Positions 33,117-40,975 of a stretch of 46,464 nt of DNA are shown piece after piece. Position numbers and translations under genes: made by a program. Position 1 is the first letter of the stretch, and the number at the start of each line of letters is the position of its first letter. Below the pieces are notes generated by a model, which searched no databases, was not told where the DNA came from, and was given only the letters and a program-made list of their open reading frames with translations. Source of the DNA: Bacillus sp. B1-b2 (GTDB lineage: Bacteria; Bacillota; Bacilli; Bacillales; Cytobacillaceae); the NCBI RefSeq assembly GCF_009183415.1, contig NZ_WEHU01000032.1, positions 1-46,464 on the forward strand, given 5' to 3'.

Positions 33117-35360
33117 TTACATATTAAGATAAAAGTATCCACCAGCTAAGACAATTAAAAAAATGCATAGTACAATGCCATATTTTCTAACAAACCTAAC
33201 CGTAGGGCTAGATGTTTGTTCTCTTACCTTCTTCAATAATTTCCTAAAGGACTGAGATCGAACTTTCTTTAATTCTTTTTGTATTTCTTTCTTTTTCCAG
33301 ACCGAATTACGATCAGATACTAAGTAGTCTAATAATGCATGGTTATACCTACTATTTGTAGCAAATTGTTTATAAGACCACTTAATATATGTAGTCATTT
33401 CCTCTGCTGTACCATATATAGCTAAGTAAGAAAAAACTTGTCTGTGCTCTACGCCCTCCATTCCTCCTGGAAATAGCAGAAGAAAGCGTTCATAAGGCTG
33501 AAATAATCCATTCTCTTTCATTAGTTCAAGTGCTAATTCACTAGCTTTCCCTTTAATAGGCATTGTCACCATACGAAATAAAGCACTTACTTGTTCAATT
33601 GGTGAATAGAAAAAAGAATGGAGAACTTCTAAAATCTCATACTTTTCCTTTTCCCAGCCTTTTATCGCAAAGTTATTATCGTCTTTTTCTCTTAAAAATA
33701 AGGCACCAAAATGTTGAACTTCTTCCATTGTAATTCGCTCTAGTTGTACTTGTATTAATAAATGCCCTTTAACCTCTGGAAGAACACTTCGTTTATAAGA
33801 ATGAAAAAGAATAGACTGGTGGAAAAACTGATCCATTTTAGCCACAATGGTCATAGGCTTACTACTTTTTTTCACTTCGTTTACTAATCTATTCTTCGTC
33901 CATTTTAAAAAGAATACATTATGTTCTAATGATGGATTTGCACTTAATAAGGTATTAATATTATGTAAGATAGTATCAAGATCATGATGTAAGCTGAATT
34001 TTTGTTTTAAATATTCATCGATAATCTCACCATAAGAAAAAATATCTCCTATATAGGAAAGAACTTGATAATACGTTTCAGCATAACCTTCTAACAAATC
34101 CCAAATCTCTTTACAGATTGCTTCACCTTCATAGTAAACAATTGTTTTTACTACAAATTCTAAAACATTAACCTGTCCTACTATTCTTTGAATTTCTAAT
34201 ACATGCCAAAGATAATCCAAAACAGTTGTAGCATCCTTCATTCGCTCTTCACGCTGAAGTAATTTGGAAAACAGTTGAACTAATTCTTCTTTTTCGCGAT
34301 GATTACTCTCTAAGTAGGTATGTAGTGTTTTGATAATAGCTACCTTATCTAAGTCATAGTAATAATAATCTAGCTTCTCCAAATAAAATAGTAGGAATAA
34401 TTCGTTATATGTTTCCATCTCCAGCTTCTTTTGCTTAGGTAAGCCCTTAAGAGCTCTTTCACAATAAATGAAAAACTCACCTAAATCTGAAGCTGTTTGT
34501 AAAGCACTATAAGCATAATTCAAGAATTCCAATTGATTAACATCCACATTAATCCCACTTTGCTTATGTGTGGAGAAATCAAAAACAAATTGCTCTTCTA
34601 CCGCTCGATTACGTAAACGTATACTTCCTGGCTCTACAAACATGATATGAATATTTTCCTTCACAATCGGCTCATTATGAAAGGTTGTAACACCAATATT
34701 ACGTCTAGTCTCATATGGAAGATATGTATATAACAGTTCCAAAAGCCACATAGCATACTTTTTTTGATCTTCAAGTGCCGATTGAAAAGTAATATAGATT
34801 CGTTTATTACTTTCCACTGCTACAATACTTGCATATAGTAACTGTTTAAACTTTTCCTCCTCAATTTGCAATACATGGAAAAGTTCTTGCTTTCGCATAA
34901 ATATGTTTTCTGTTCTATAAGAAATTTGCTCTTTTTCCTCTAATACTTCACTTCTAGTTTCCGTGTCAGGCAAATCAATAAAACTATCAATCTGAAAGAT
35001 CTGAGATGGCTTTTCTATCCATTCCTCTTTGCGGGCTGCAGGAACAATAAAGTTATGTACAAGGTAACTACTTTTTTGCTTCATATTTTCTGCTGGTATA
35101 AAGCTTGCTTGTCCTACTACTAAATCACCTGTTTCAGGCTGTATCATGGTGAAAAGGTTAGGATATTGTTTCTTATCCCGTTCTCCGCTTCTCTTTAACT
35201 CATTTGGTATTGAATAGGTACAAATGGGATGCAGGTATTTTTGAACAAAGCGTTGATCTAAACGAGGTGAAACAGCACTAACATCAGAACCATCACTAGA
35301 AAGAAAAAGTCCTTTGCTTTCTTTTTGATATAATTGTTGCTGAATAAGGCTTTTTCCCAT
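33117..35360 (-). CDS. Large C-terminally membrane-anchored protein, possibly GAP1-like
   Basis: A 747-aa protein, mostly helical, ending in a basic stretch and a single transmembrane helix (YGIVLCIFLIVLAGGYFYLN), so it is tail-anchored with a large cytoplasmic domain. The N-terminus (IQQQLYQKESKGLFLSSDGS, later SYLVHNFIVPAARKEEWIEK) resembles GTPase-associated protein 1 N-terminal domains found in predicted NTPase-linked systems. This is a tentative assignment from memory of the pattern. No GTPase gene is adjacent. Start ATG 35360 with GGGGAG Shine-Dalgarno; it is monocistronic with its own terminator. Confidence 0.55.
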   Translation of the reverse strand: MGKSLIQQQLYQKESKGLFLSSDGSDVSAVSPRLDQRFVQKYLHPICTYSIPNELKRSGERDKKQYPNLFTMIQPETGDLVVGQASFIPAENMKQKSSYLVHNFIVPAARKEEWIEKPSQIFQIDSFIDLPDTETRSEVLEEKEQISYRTENIFMRKQELFHVLQIEEEKFKQLLYASIVAVESNKRIYITFQSALEDQKKYAMWLLELLYTYLPYETRRNIGVTTFHNEPIVKENIHIMFVEPGSIRLRNRAVEEQFVFDFSTHKQSGINVDVNQLEFLNYAYSALQTASDLGEFFIYCERALKGLPKQKKLEMETYNELFLLFYLEKLDYYYYDLDKVAIIKTLHTYLESNHREKEELVQLFSKLLQREERMKDATTVLDYLWHVLEIQRIVGQVNVLEFVVKTIVYYEGEAICKEIWDLLEGYAETYYQVLSYIGDIFSYGEIIDEYLKQKFSLHHDLDTILHNINTLLSANPSLEHNVFFLKWTKNRLVNEVKKSSKPMTIVAKMDQFFHQSILFHSYKRSVLPEVKGHLLIQVQLERITMEEVQHFGALFLREKDDNNFAIKGWEKEKYEILEVLHSFFYSPIEQVSALFRMVTMPIKGKASELALELMKENGLFQPYERFLLLFPGGMEGVEHRQVFSYLAIYGTAEEMTTYIKWSYKQFATNSRYNHALLDYLVSDRNSVWKKKEIQKELKKVRSQSFRKLLKKVREQTSSPTVRFVRKYGIVLCIFLIVLAGGYFYLNM

Positions 35361-35589
35361 ATCTTTTCTCCCCCTCTACTCCCTAATCAAATCTATGTCA
35401 TTTAATGTAAATTTTACACGATAATAAAATTGTCGTAAATAAATTAACATTTATCCTCATAAAAGCATTCTAATATATGTATTATACAGGAACACCGTTT
35501 TTTTCATAACCGACTTTAGTAGACTTTTCATACAAATGGTGAAATATTTCTGTTCTGGTCCTAGCATGTGTAGGGATCGGGATTCTCTC

Positions 35590-35805
35590 TTTCCTTTTCT
35601 GCCTTTTTTGACGGTATTCGGGCTTTGATCCACGTTCTCTCTTCCCTCCTCCTCCTTTTTTAATGATATTCGGGCTTTGATCCATGTTCTCTCTTCCCTC
35701 TTCTGCCTTTTTCGATGATATTTGGGCTTTGATTCGGTTCCCCTCTTCCCTCTTCCTCCTTTATTGATGGTACTCGGGCTTTAATTGAGTTCCTCTCTTC
35801 TAACA
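35590..35805. repeat. 52-bp tandem repeat, four copies
   Basis: CGGGCTTTGAT-type motifs recur at 35619, 35671, 35723 and 35775, an exact 52-bp period. Each is separated by pyrimidine-rich CTCTCTTCCCTC sequence on the plus strand. Degenerate sequence extends left. It lies between the 747-aa gene and the NERD pseudogene. Frames through it are not credible genes. Confidence 0.85.
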
Positions 35806-35853
35806 AATACAGGAAGAGAAACCTATGTCTCTCCTCCTAAATTTATTTAAAAC

Positions 35854-36770
35854 CTATTTATAGTAAGACCAACGATTACATTCAACAAAAGTATAATGCT
35901 TTTTTAGTATTCTTTTTATCACCTTATATGAAACAATGTGCTGTATCCACTCACTTATTACAGAGGTAGTAACCTTTTCATTTGGAAACAGTACTTTAAA
36001 TTCTTCTACCATGCGAATAATAGCATGCTCTAAACATTCTCTTTTCCCACATTTCCTACACAGTAAATTCCTTTCTTCTAGCTCTAACTGAAATGAACGA
36101 CATTCTTTACATATTAATCCCATTCTTAATTGTTCATATGTGTAGTTAGGAATTTTACTATATGGAGAATAATCCTTATGAGCAGCTAGTAGCTTCTCAG
36201 CAATCAATTTGTGTTGGGAGCCTACTACTTTATTAGAATAAATCAATAATGGTAGCTTTTTTTCTATTTGATTTGGAAAAATAACTGGTCCTTCAATTGG
36301 AGCATTATATAGCATGAATGAGGGATCGATAAATACAATTTTGGAAGTAATAGGGGGAATTGACAAATCTATATTTTGTAAAAACTGTCTTAATAATCCT
36401 GCACTTCGGATTATTTGATAAGAAGGATTCATGATTTCTTTGTTATTTATATGATATATTCTTTCCTTTTCATCATAATAGTCACCAACATAATTTTTCA
36501 CTTCAAAATAAATATTTGTTCTGCTGTGATTATAGTGGTATCTAGCTGGAAAACCCTTCTGTCCACTTCTAAGAATAAATCATTCAGAATCATACAATTG
36601 CTAGTTAATGCTTCTGTAAAATAATCCAATTGCTTCTCTCCTTCATATCCTTTCACCAAATACTCACCATATTGTTTCTCTTTATCTGTTAATTTCATTC
36701 GATTCATTAATGATTTATAGATGAGCAACTCAGGCGATTCCCTTCGTTCTTTATAAATATTTGACTCCAT
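35854..36770 (-). pseudogene. NERD-domain protein, frameshifted
   Basis: Two adjoining frames make one NERD protein of about 305 aa. The first part (36770-36498) ends TTIITAEQIFILK-stop. The second (36501-35854) resumes at VKNYVGDYYDEKERIYHINN. One extra T in the TTTT run near 36504-36507 would give QIFIFEVKNYVGD, the family's catalytic E-x-K strand. The break therefore splits the active site. A CKEC...CRKC zinc ribbon is present further on (about residues 130-150 of the second part). It may be a true pseudogene, a sequencing error at a homopolymer, or a phase-variable gene. A reinitiating GTG overlaps the stop (GTGA). It is a paralogue in type of the NERD gene before comFA. Confidence 0.75.
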
Positions 36771-36801
36771 TCAAATTACACGTTCCTTTCCTAAATCCTT
36801 T

Positions 36802-36836
36802 AAAAAAAAGAACTAGATTTAATAGAATCCAGTTCT
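36802..36836 (-). terminator. Terminator of the 34-aa gene
   Basis: AAGAACTGGATT and AATCTAGTTCTT pair with one wobble, followed by TTTTTTT on the minus strand. Confidence 0.88.
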
Positions 36837-36849
36837 TCATCATAAAAGC

Positions 36850-36954
36850 TTATTGTTTTTCTTGCTTGCTTTTTCCACATCGAACACATACATTAGAATA
36901 ATAGCTAAATTTATGCTGTCCTCGGATTAGACAAATAATGGATTTAATGCTCAT
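36850..36954 (-). CDS. 34-aa CxxC small protein under c-di-GMP riboswitch
   Basis: Product MSIKSIICLIRGQHKFSYYS followed by NVCVRCGKSKQEKQ. ATG 36954 is preceded by GAAGGAGAG (9-10 nt). A hydrophobic/aromatic start with one C, a GQHKF segment and CVRCGK resembles the small DUF1660-type pattern (C..xGH.w...CxRCGK), which probably binds zinc. That assignment is tentative. The c-di-GMP-I riboswitch upstream, a promoter and a terminator show it is a real monocistronic unit. It could be a short regulatory or membrane-associated peptide. Confidence 0.75.
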   Translation of the reverse strand: MSIKSIICLIRGQHKFSYYSNVCVRCGKSKQEKQ

Positions 36955-36982
36955 TCTATTAGTCTCTCCTTCTCAGCTATCT

Positions 36983-37072
36983 TGGTAGTCCAGCCATCCT
37001 AGCCCTAGCTATGCCTTAGATCTGTAACTTTGCGTCCCTCTCTTTCGAAGGGTTTGCCTTTATCTGATAGTT
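36983..37072 (-). promoter_or_regulatory. Cyclic di-GMP-I (GEMM) riboswitch
   Basis: On the minus strand: AGATAAAGGCAAACC, a CCCTTCGAAAGAGAGGG stem-loop, GGGACGCAAAG, CAGATCTAAGG, then GATGGCTG. CTATC (near its 5' end) can pair with GATAG after the aptamer to close P1. The conserved blocks are nearly identical to the riboswitch at 23420-23516. The start codon of the 34-aa gene lies about 30 nt downstream. Confidence 0.93.
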
Positions 37073-37079
37073 CTTTTTA

Positions 37080-37107
37080 ACTATATTCTACTACAAAAAT
37101 GTTCCAA
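37080..37107 (-). promoter_or_regulatory. Sigma-A-type promoter of riboswitch transcript
   Basis: TTGGAA (37102-37107), 16 nt, TATAGT (37080-37085), just upstream of the riboswitch. Confidence 0.6.
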
Positions 37108-37138
37108 AGAGAAAATATTTGCCATTTTGATATATTTA

Positions 37139-38134
37139 TTAGTCTATTGAAACAATTACTCTCCCTATCATTTCACCCTTCAAAATACTAGGAAGTACAT
37201 TTGGTAAGTCTTGTAACTTAACCTCTTTATAAATAAAAGGAGACATATCTTTAGGCTTCAGATCCGTTGCCATTCGTCCCCAAATCTTATTTCTTTCTTG
37301 CATTGGGCAATAAACGGAATCAATTCCTAGTAGATTCACACCTCTTAAAATAAAGGGGAATACCGTTGTTGGTAAGGAACCTCCACCTGTTAAACCACTA
37401 ACTGCTACAGAGCCACCATAATTTATTTTGGAAAGTATAGCTGCTAATGACTCTCCACCAACTGGATCAATTGCACCTGACCATACCTGCTTATCTAGTG
37501 CTCTAGCTTTTCCGTTATATACTTCTTCCCTACTGATTACGGAAGTTGCACCAATGTTAGTTAAATATTCTGTCGCACTTTCCTTTCCAGTGCTAGCTAC
37601 TACCTCAAAACCAAGATTTGCTAACATAGCAACCCCAAAGCTACCAACTCCACCTGTCGCTCCAGTGACTAGAACTTGTCCATCTGTTTGGTTTAAACCA
37701 TTATCTTGCAATCTTTGAACAGATAATGCAGCTGTAAATCCCGCCGTTCCAAATATCATGGCTTCTTTTAATGTTAATCCCTCTGGTAATGGAACGATCC
37801 AATCGGCTGGAATGCGAGCATATTCACTATACCCTCCTGAATGTGAGACCCCGATTTCATAACTAGTTGCAATCACTAGATCACCCTCATTATATCGATG
37901 ATCAGTAGAAGCAACTACTTCTCCAGCTAGATCAATACCTGGAATATGAGGAAAAGAACGAACAATTTTTCCATCTGGTGTTGTTGCTAAGCCATCTTTA
38001 TAGTTAATGCCTGAGTATGCAACTTTTATTAGTACCTCACCAGAAGATAATTCGTCTATCGTTCTATCCATTATCTCTAAAGAAAATTGATTATCCTGAA
38101 GATCTACTACTAATGCTTTAAATTTTTTATCCAT
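37139..38134 (-). CDS. YhdH/YhfP (AcuI)-type NADPH oxidoreductase
   Basis: A 331-aa zinc-free medium-chain dehydrogenase/reductase. It shows the YhdH/YhfP pattern YSGINYKDGLATTPDGKIVR followed by FPHIPGIDLAGEV and the NADPH motif VTGATGGVGSFGVAML. Relatives include acrylyl-CoA reductase AcuI. The in vivo substrate here is unknown; a quinone or enoyl-CoA reductase activity is likely. Start ATG 38134 with ACGAGGTGA. No operon partners are obvious: the upstream RpiR regulator is 94 bp away on the same strand. Confidence 0.9.
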   Translation of the reverse strand: MDKKFKALVVDLQDNQFSLEIMDRTIDELSSGEVLIKVAYSGINYKDGLATTPDGKIVRSFPHIPGIDLAGEVVASTDHRYNEGDLVIATSYEIGVSHSGGYSEYARIPADWIVPLPEGLTLKEAMIFGTAGFTAALSVQRLQDNGLNQTDGQVLVTGATGGVGSFGVAMLANLGFEVVASTGKESATEYLTNIGATSVISREEVYNGKARALDKQVWSGAIDPVGGESLAAILSKINYGGSVAVSGLTGGGSLPTTVFPFILRGVNLLGIDSVYCPMQERNKIWGRMATDLKPKDMSPFIYKEVKLQDLPNVLPSILKGEMIGRVIVSID

Positions 38135-38228
38135 CTATATATCACCTCGTAACCATAGTATCAGTGAATAATAGCACCGTCAAAAGATACAAATTACCCC
38201 ATTTTCATAGAAGTAACGTTACAAACAA

Positions 38229-39029
38229 CTATTCAAGTGGATACAATTGCTGATAATAGGCAATAGCAAAATCAAAGAAATACATAAGAGAAAAACGTTC
38301 TGATGAAAAACCAGTACGATCATACGACCTTCCCTGCAATCGAATTATTTCCCAGTTACTATAGGAAGAAATATCTTCATTATGTGTAAGGACAAATACT
38401 TTAGCCTGACATGTTCTTAGTACTCTCATTAAATCTGAATTATCCTCCACAAATCTTCCTGAAGGACTTGTTACTATAGCAACTGAATGTTCATCTAATT
38501 CTAAGGCATCTGCAAGCTGTTCTTGAATATCAGAAAATGCTTGAACGAATTTCCCCAGCTTTGCTAATCGATATTGAAAATCCTGAGCGATAGCCTGGGA
38601 TAGCTGTGTTCCAAAAAAGGAAACCTTTTCTGACTCATTAATAAGCTTTAATATATGTTGAGCCTCTGAAACCTGTATGTTACTTTCTACACTATCTAGC
38701 CAGTCTACCATTTTATGATAAAGCTTATGTTGCAAAATATTCCCCTTTTCTATTGCTGGTAAAGACACATCCATTTGAACATCAGTGGGAATAGTAATGT
38801 GTTCTATTTTGGCCATTTCTTTAAACTCTTGAAAAGAAGAATAGCCTATTCTCTTACAAAATCTTGTCACAGCTGCTGGCGAAGTATAACAAGACTCAGC
38901 AAGTACCGTAATATTCATAGAAGCAATCTGATAAACATCTTTTAATAAAAATAAAGCAATAAAGTAATTTGTATCCTTCGTTTTATGATTGTTGATAAAA
39001 TCTAATAATCGATAAATAAGATCTTTCAT
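38229..39029 (-). CDS. RpiR/MurR-family transcriptional regulator
   Basis: A 266-aa protein with an N-terminal HTH_6 domain (LAESCYTSPAAVTRFCKRIG then YSSFQEFK, about residues 40-75) and a C-terminal SIS sugar-phosphate-binding domain (VSFFGTQLSQAIAQDFQYRL; VAIVTSPSGRF). Such regulators respond to phosphosugars. The target could be the adjacent acuI-like gene or the upstream 3-hydroxyacid dehydrogenase, but no operator is recognised. The start is ATG 39029 with a short-spaced GTGAGGA; an in-frame TTG 12 nt upstream is the alternative. Confidence 0.85.
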   Translation of the reverse strand: MKDLIYRLLDFINNHKTKDTNYFIALFLLKDVYQIASMNITVLAESCYTSPAAVTRFCKRIGYSSFQEFKEMAKIEHITIPTDVQMDVSLPAIEKGNILQHKLYHKMVDWLDSVESNIQVSEAQHILKLINESEKVSFFGTQLSQAIAQDFQYRLAKLGKFVQAFSDIQEQLADALELDEHSVAIVTSPSGRFVEDNSDLMRVLRTCQAKVFVLTHNEDISSYSNWEIIRLQGRSYDRTGFSSERFSLMYFFDFAIAYYQQLYPLE

Positions 39030-39128
39030 ATTCCTCACCAATATTTCTAAATTATTGTATCCGTAATGTTAACGGTTTCTTCCTTTACTATAGCAGATTG
39101 CCATCTCTTTCTACTACCAATTTCCGTA

Positions 39129-39166
39129 AAAAAAAGAGAGAGAAGAGTACATTCACTCTTCTCTCT
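39129..39166 (-). terminator. Terminator of 3-hydroxyacid dehydrogenase gene
   Basis: A 12-bp stem AGAGAGAAGAGT/ACTCTTCTCTCT with a 6-nt loop, followed by TTTTTTT on the minus strand. Confidence 0.9.
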
Positions 39167-39175
39167 TAACTACGT

Positions 39176-40027
39176 TTATTCTCCATCTTGTAATCCTTTT
39201 AAAATAGCCATAACATCCAATTCCCCTAATCCGTTTTCAAATGCTTCTTGGTACGAATCGTTTGCAGCATTCCCCAATGGTAGTAAATTACTTGTATCAT
39301 TAGCTAATCGTAAATCTTTTGCCATATGCTTTAACGCAAAAGCAGGGGGAAAGTCATTATGTAAAATAGCTGGAGTTTTCATTTTAGAAATAGCAGTACC
39401 TACTGCACTTTCATTAATAATCGTTAACATATCTTCAACTTGAATTCCTTGTTTCTCTGCAAATAATAAAGATTCTGCAATTCCTTGTACGGTTATTCCT
39501 AACAGTAAATTAATAGCAAGCTTTGCATTGCTTCCAGATCCTGACTTTCCTAAATAGAGAGAAAGCTTACTTAATGGCGCAAAAATGGATTCCACTTTCT
39601 TATATACAGACTCTTCTCCACCTACTAATACAATCAAGTTCCCTTCCTTAGCCGGCTGAATACTACCTGAAACGGGAGAATCTAAAAAGAAAGCACCATG
39701 CTTTTGAGCTAACTGAAATACTTCTTTGGAAGTCTCTGGTGACACTGTACTCATATCAATAAAAATCTTGCCTTTCACCTCATGGCTCCATATATTATTT
39801 TCTACATAAATACTTTTGACTGCATTATCATCTGCCACCATGGTGAAAATAACATCACTTTCTTTCACTAGCTCATGAATTGATTGTGTACGTTTACCGC
39901 CTAAAGCAATTAATTCTTCTCCTTTTTCTGCCGTACGATTGTAAAAGCTTAGCTCATATCCTGCTTTCAATAAATTTATGGACATAGGAATACCCATATT
40001 TCCTAACCCAATCCAACCAATTTTCAT
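39176..40027 (-). CDS. NAD(P)-dependent 3-hydroxyacid dehydrogenase family protein
   Basis: A 283-aa beta-hydroxyacid dehydrogenase. Rossmann motif IGWIGLGNMGIPMSINLLKA at residues 3-22, substrate motif DSPVSGSIQPAKEG, catalytic lysine in GSGSNAKLAINLLLG and C-terminal KDLRLA. It resembles tartronate semialdehyde reductase, 3-hydroxyisobutyrate dehydrogenase and glyoxylate/succinic semialdehyde reductase. The exact substrate is open. The start is ATG 40027 with GAGAGGGTG. Confidence 0.9.
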   Translation of the reverse strand: MKIGWIGLGNMGIPMSINLLKAGYELSFYNRTAEKGEELIALGGKRTQSIHELVKESDVIFTMVADDNAVKSIYVENNIWSHEVKGKIFIDMSTVSPETSKEVFQLAQKHGAFFLDSPVSGSIQPAKEGNLIVLVGGEESVYKKVESIFAPLSKLSLYLGKSGSGSNAKLAINLLLGITVQGIAESLLFAEKQGIQVEDMLTIINESAVGTAISKMKTPAILHNDFPPAFALKHMAKDLRLANDTSNLLPLGNAANDSYQEAFENGLGELDVMAILKGLQDGE

Positions 40028-40086
40028 ATCTAACACCCTCTCACTTTCTTTATATATCACTCTCATTATAAGGAACTAGCATAACT

Positions 40087-40821
40087 TTAGCTAAAAGTAT
40101 TTAATAGTAAAGAGGTTAATAATCCTAATGCAGTAATCAGTCCAGTAATAGATCCACCTTCTTCAAAAGCTTCTGGTAACATGGTCGAACCAACCATTGC
40201 AATAATTCCACCACCTGCAAAGGCAGCTATTCCTGCCATCAACTCTTCTGAAGCATGATCTAAAAATACATATCCAGATAAAGAACTCAAAGCGGATATA
40301 GCTAGAACGGCTATCCATAAGAATAAAATTTTCTTTTTTGTATATTTACTCTTTATTAATCCAACTGTACTTGATAATCCCTCTGGTATATTACTTATAA
40401 AAATAGCAACAACTAGTAAAAAGCTTACACTATTTTGACTAATTAAGCTTGCTCCAATCATGATAGATTCTGGAATGGCATCCATTACCGTTCCAATAAA
40501 GATAGCTATTCCACTTTGGTTAGAACTTTCTGCGTTTTGAGAAGATCTTTTGCGGTCATTTGCTCCTTTTCGAGTAATAATTCCATCCATGATTGTAAAG
40601 AGAATAGCACCACACAAAAAACCAATAGAAGTAGACACTATTCCACCAGATTCTACAGACTCTTCTAATAGTTCATATGTAGTTGCACCTATTAATACCC
40701 CAGTTCCAAATGCCATAATAAATCCGATGTATCTTTTTTTTATAGACAGAAACATGGCTGCCAAAGCTCCAAGTAATACAGCCGAACCAGAAATACCACC
40801 CCACAAAGCAGCATTCCACAT
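40087..40821 (-). CDS. ZIP-family metal transporter
   Basis: A 244-aa membrane protein with about eight transmembrane helices. The metal-binding helix motifs are present: GTVMDAIPESIMIG (H replaced by D in the first pair, as in several bacterial ZIPs) and ISNIPEGLSSTVG. A charged loop follows TM3 (GANDRKRSSQNAESSNQSG). It probably transports zinc or a similar divalent ion. Start ATG 40821 with TAGGAGTGAG. The direction of transport and metal identity are not deducible. Confidence 0.87.
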   Translation of the reverse strand: MWNAALWGGISGSAVLLGALAAMFLSIKKRYIGFIMAFGTGVLIGATTYELLEESVESGGIVSTSIGFLCGAILFTIMDGIITRKGANDRKRSSQNAESSNQSGIAIFIGTVMDAIPESIMIGASLISQNSVSFLLVVAIFISNIPEGLSSTVGLIKSKYTKKKILFLWIAVLAISALSSLSGYVFLDHASEELMAGIAAFAGGGIIAMVGSTMLPEAFEEGGSITGLITALGLLTSLLLNTFS

Positions 40822-40913
40822 AGTTACTCACTCCTAACTTAAAGTATCCTAAAAGTCATAATATTTCCTTTTTCCTTTTTTTCTATTCTTTTTAAACATT
40901 TGAAGGAAGGATC

Positions 40914-40969
40914 AACAAAAAAGAAGCTTCTACAACCATGGCTCTTCACCTTTAGCTTGTAGAAGCTTC
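40914..40969 (-). terminator. Glycosyltransferase gene terminator
   Basis: A 13-bp perfect stem GAAGCTTCTACAA/TTGTAGAAGCTTC, then TTTTTTTG on the minus strand. Confidence 0.9.
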
Positions 40970-40975
40970 CTTATA

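Noticed and set aside
35482-35685. 67-codon frame across the 52-bp repeats
   Set aside because: Low-complexity translation of a minisatellite, no ribosome binding site and no relation to known proteins.
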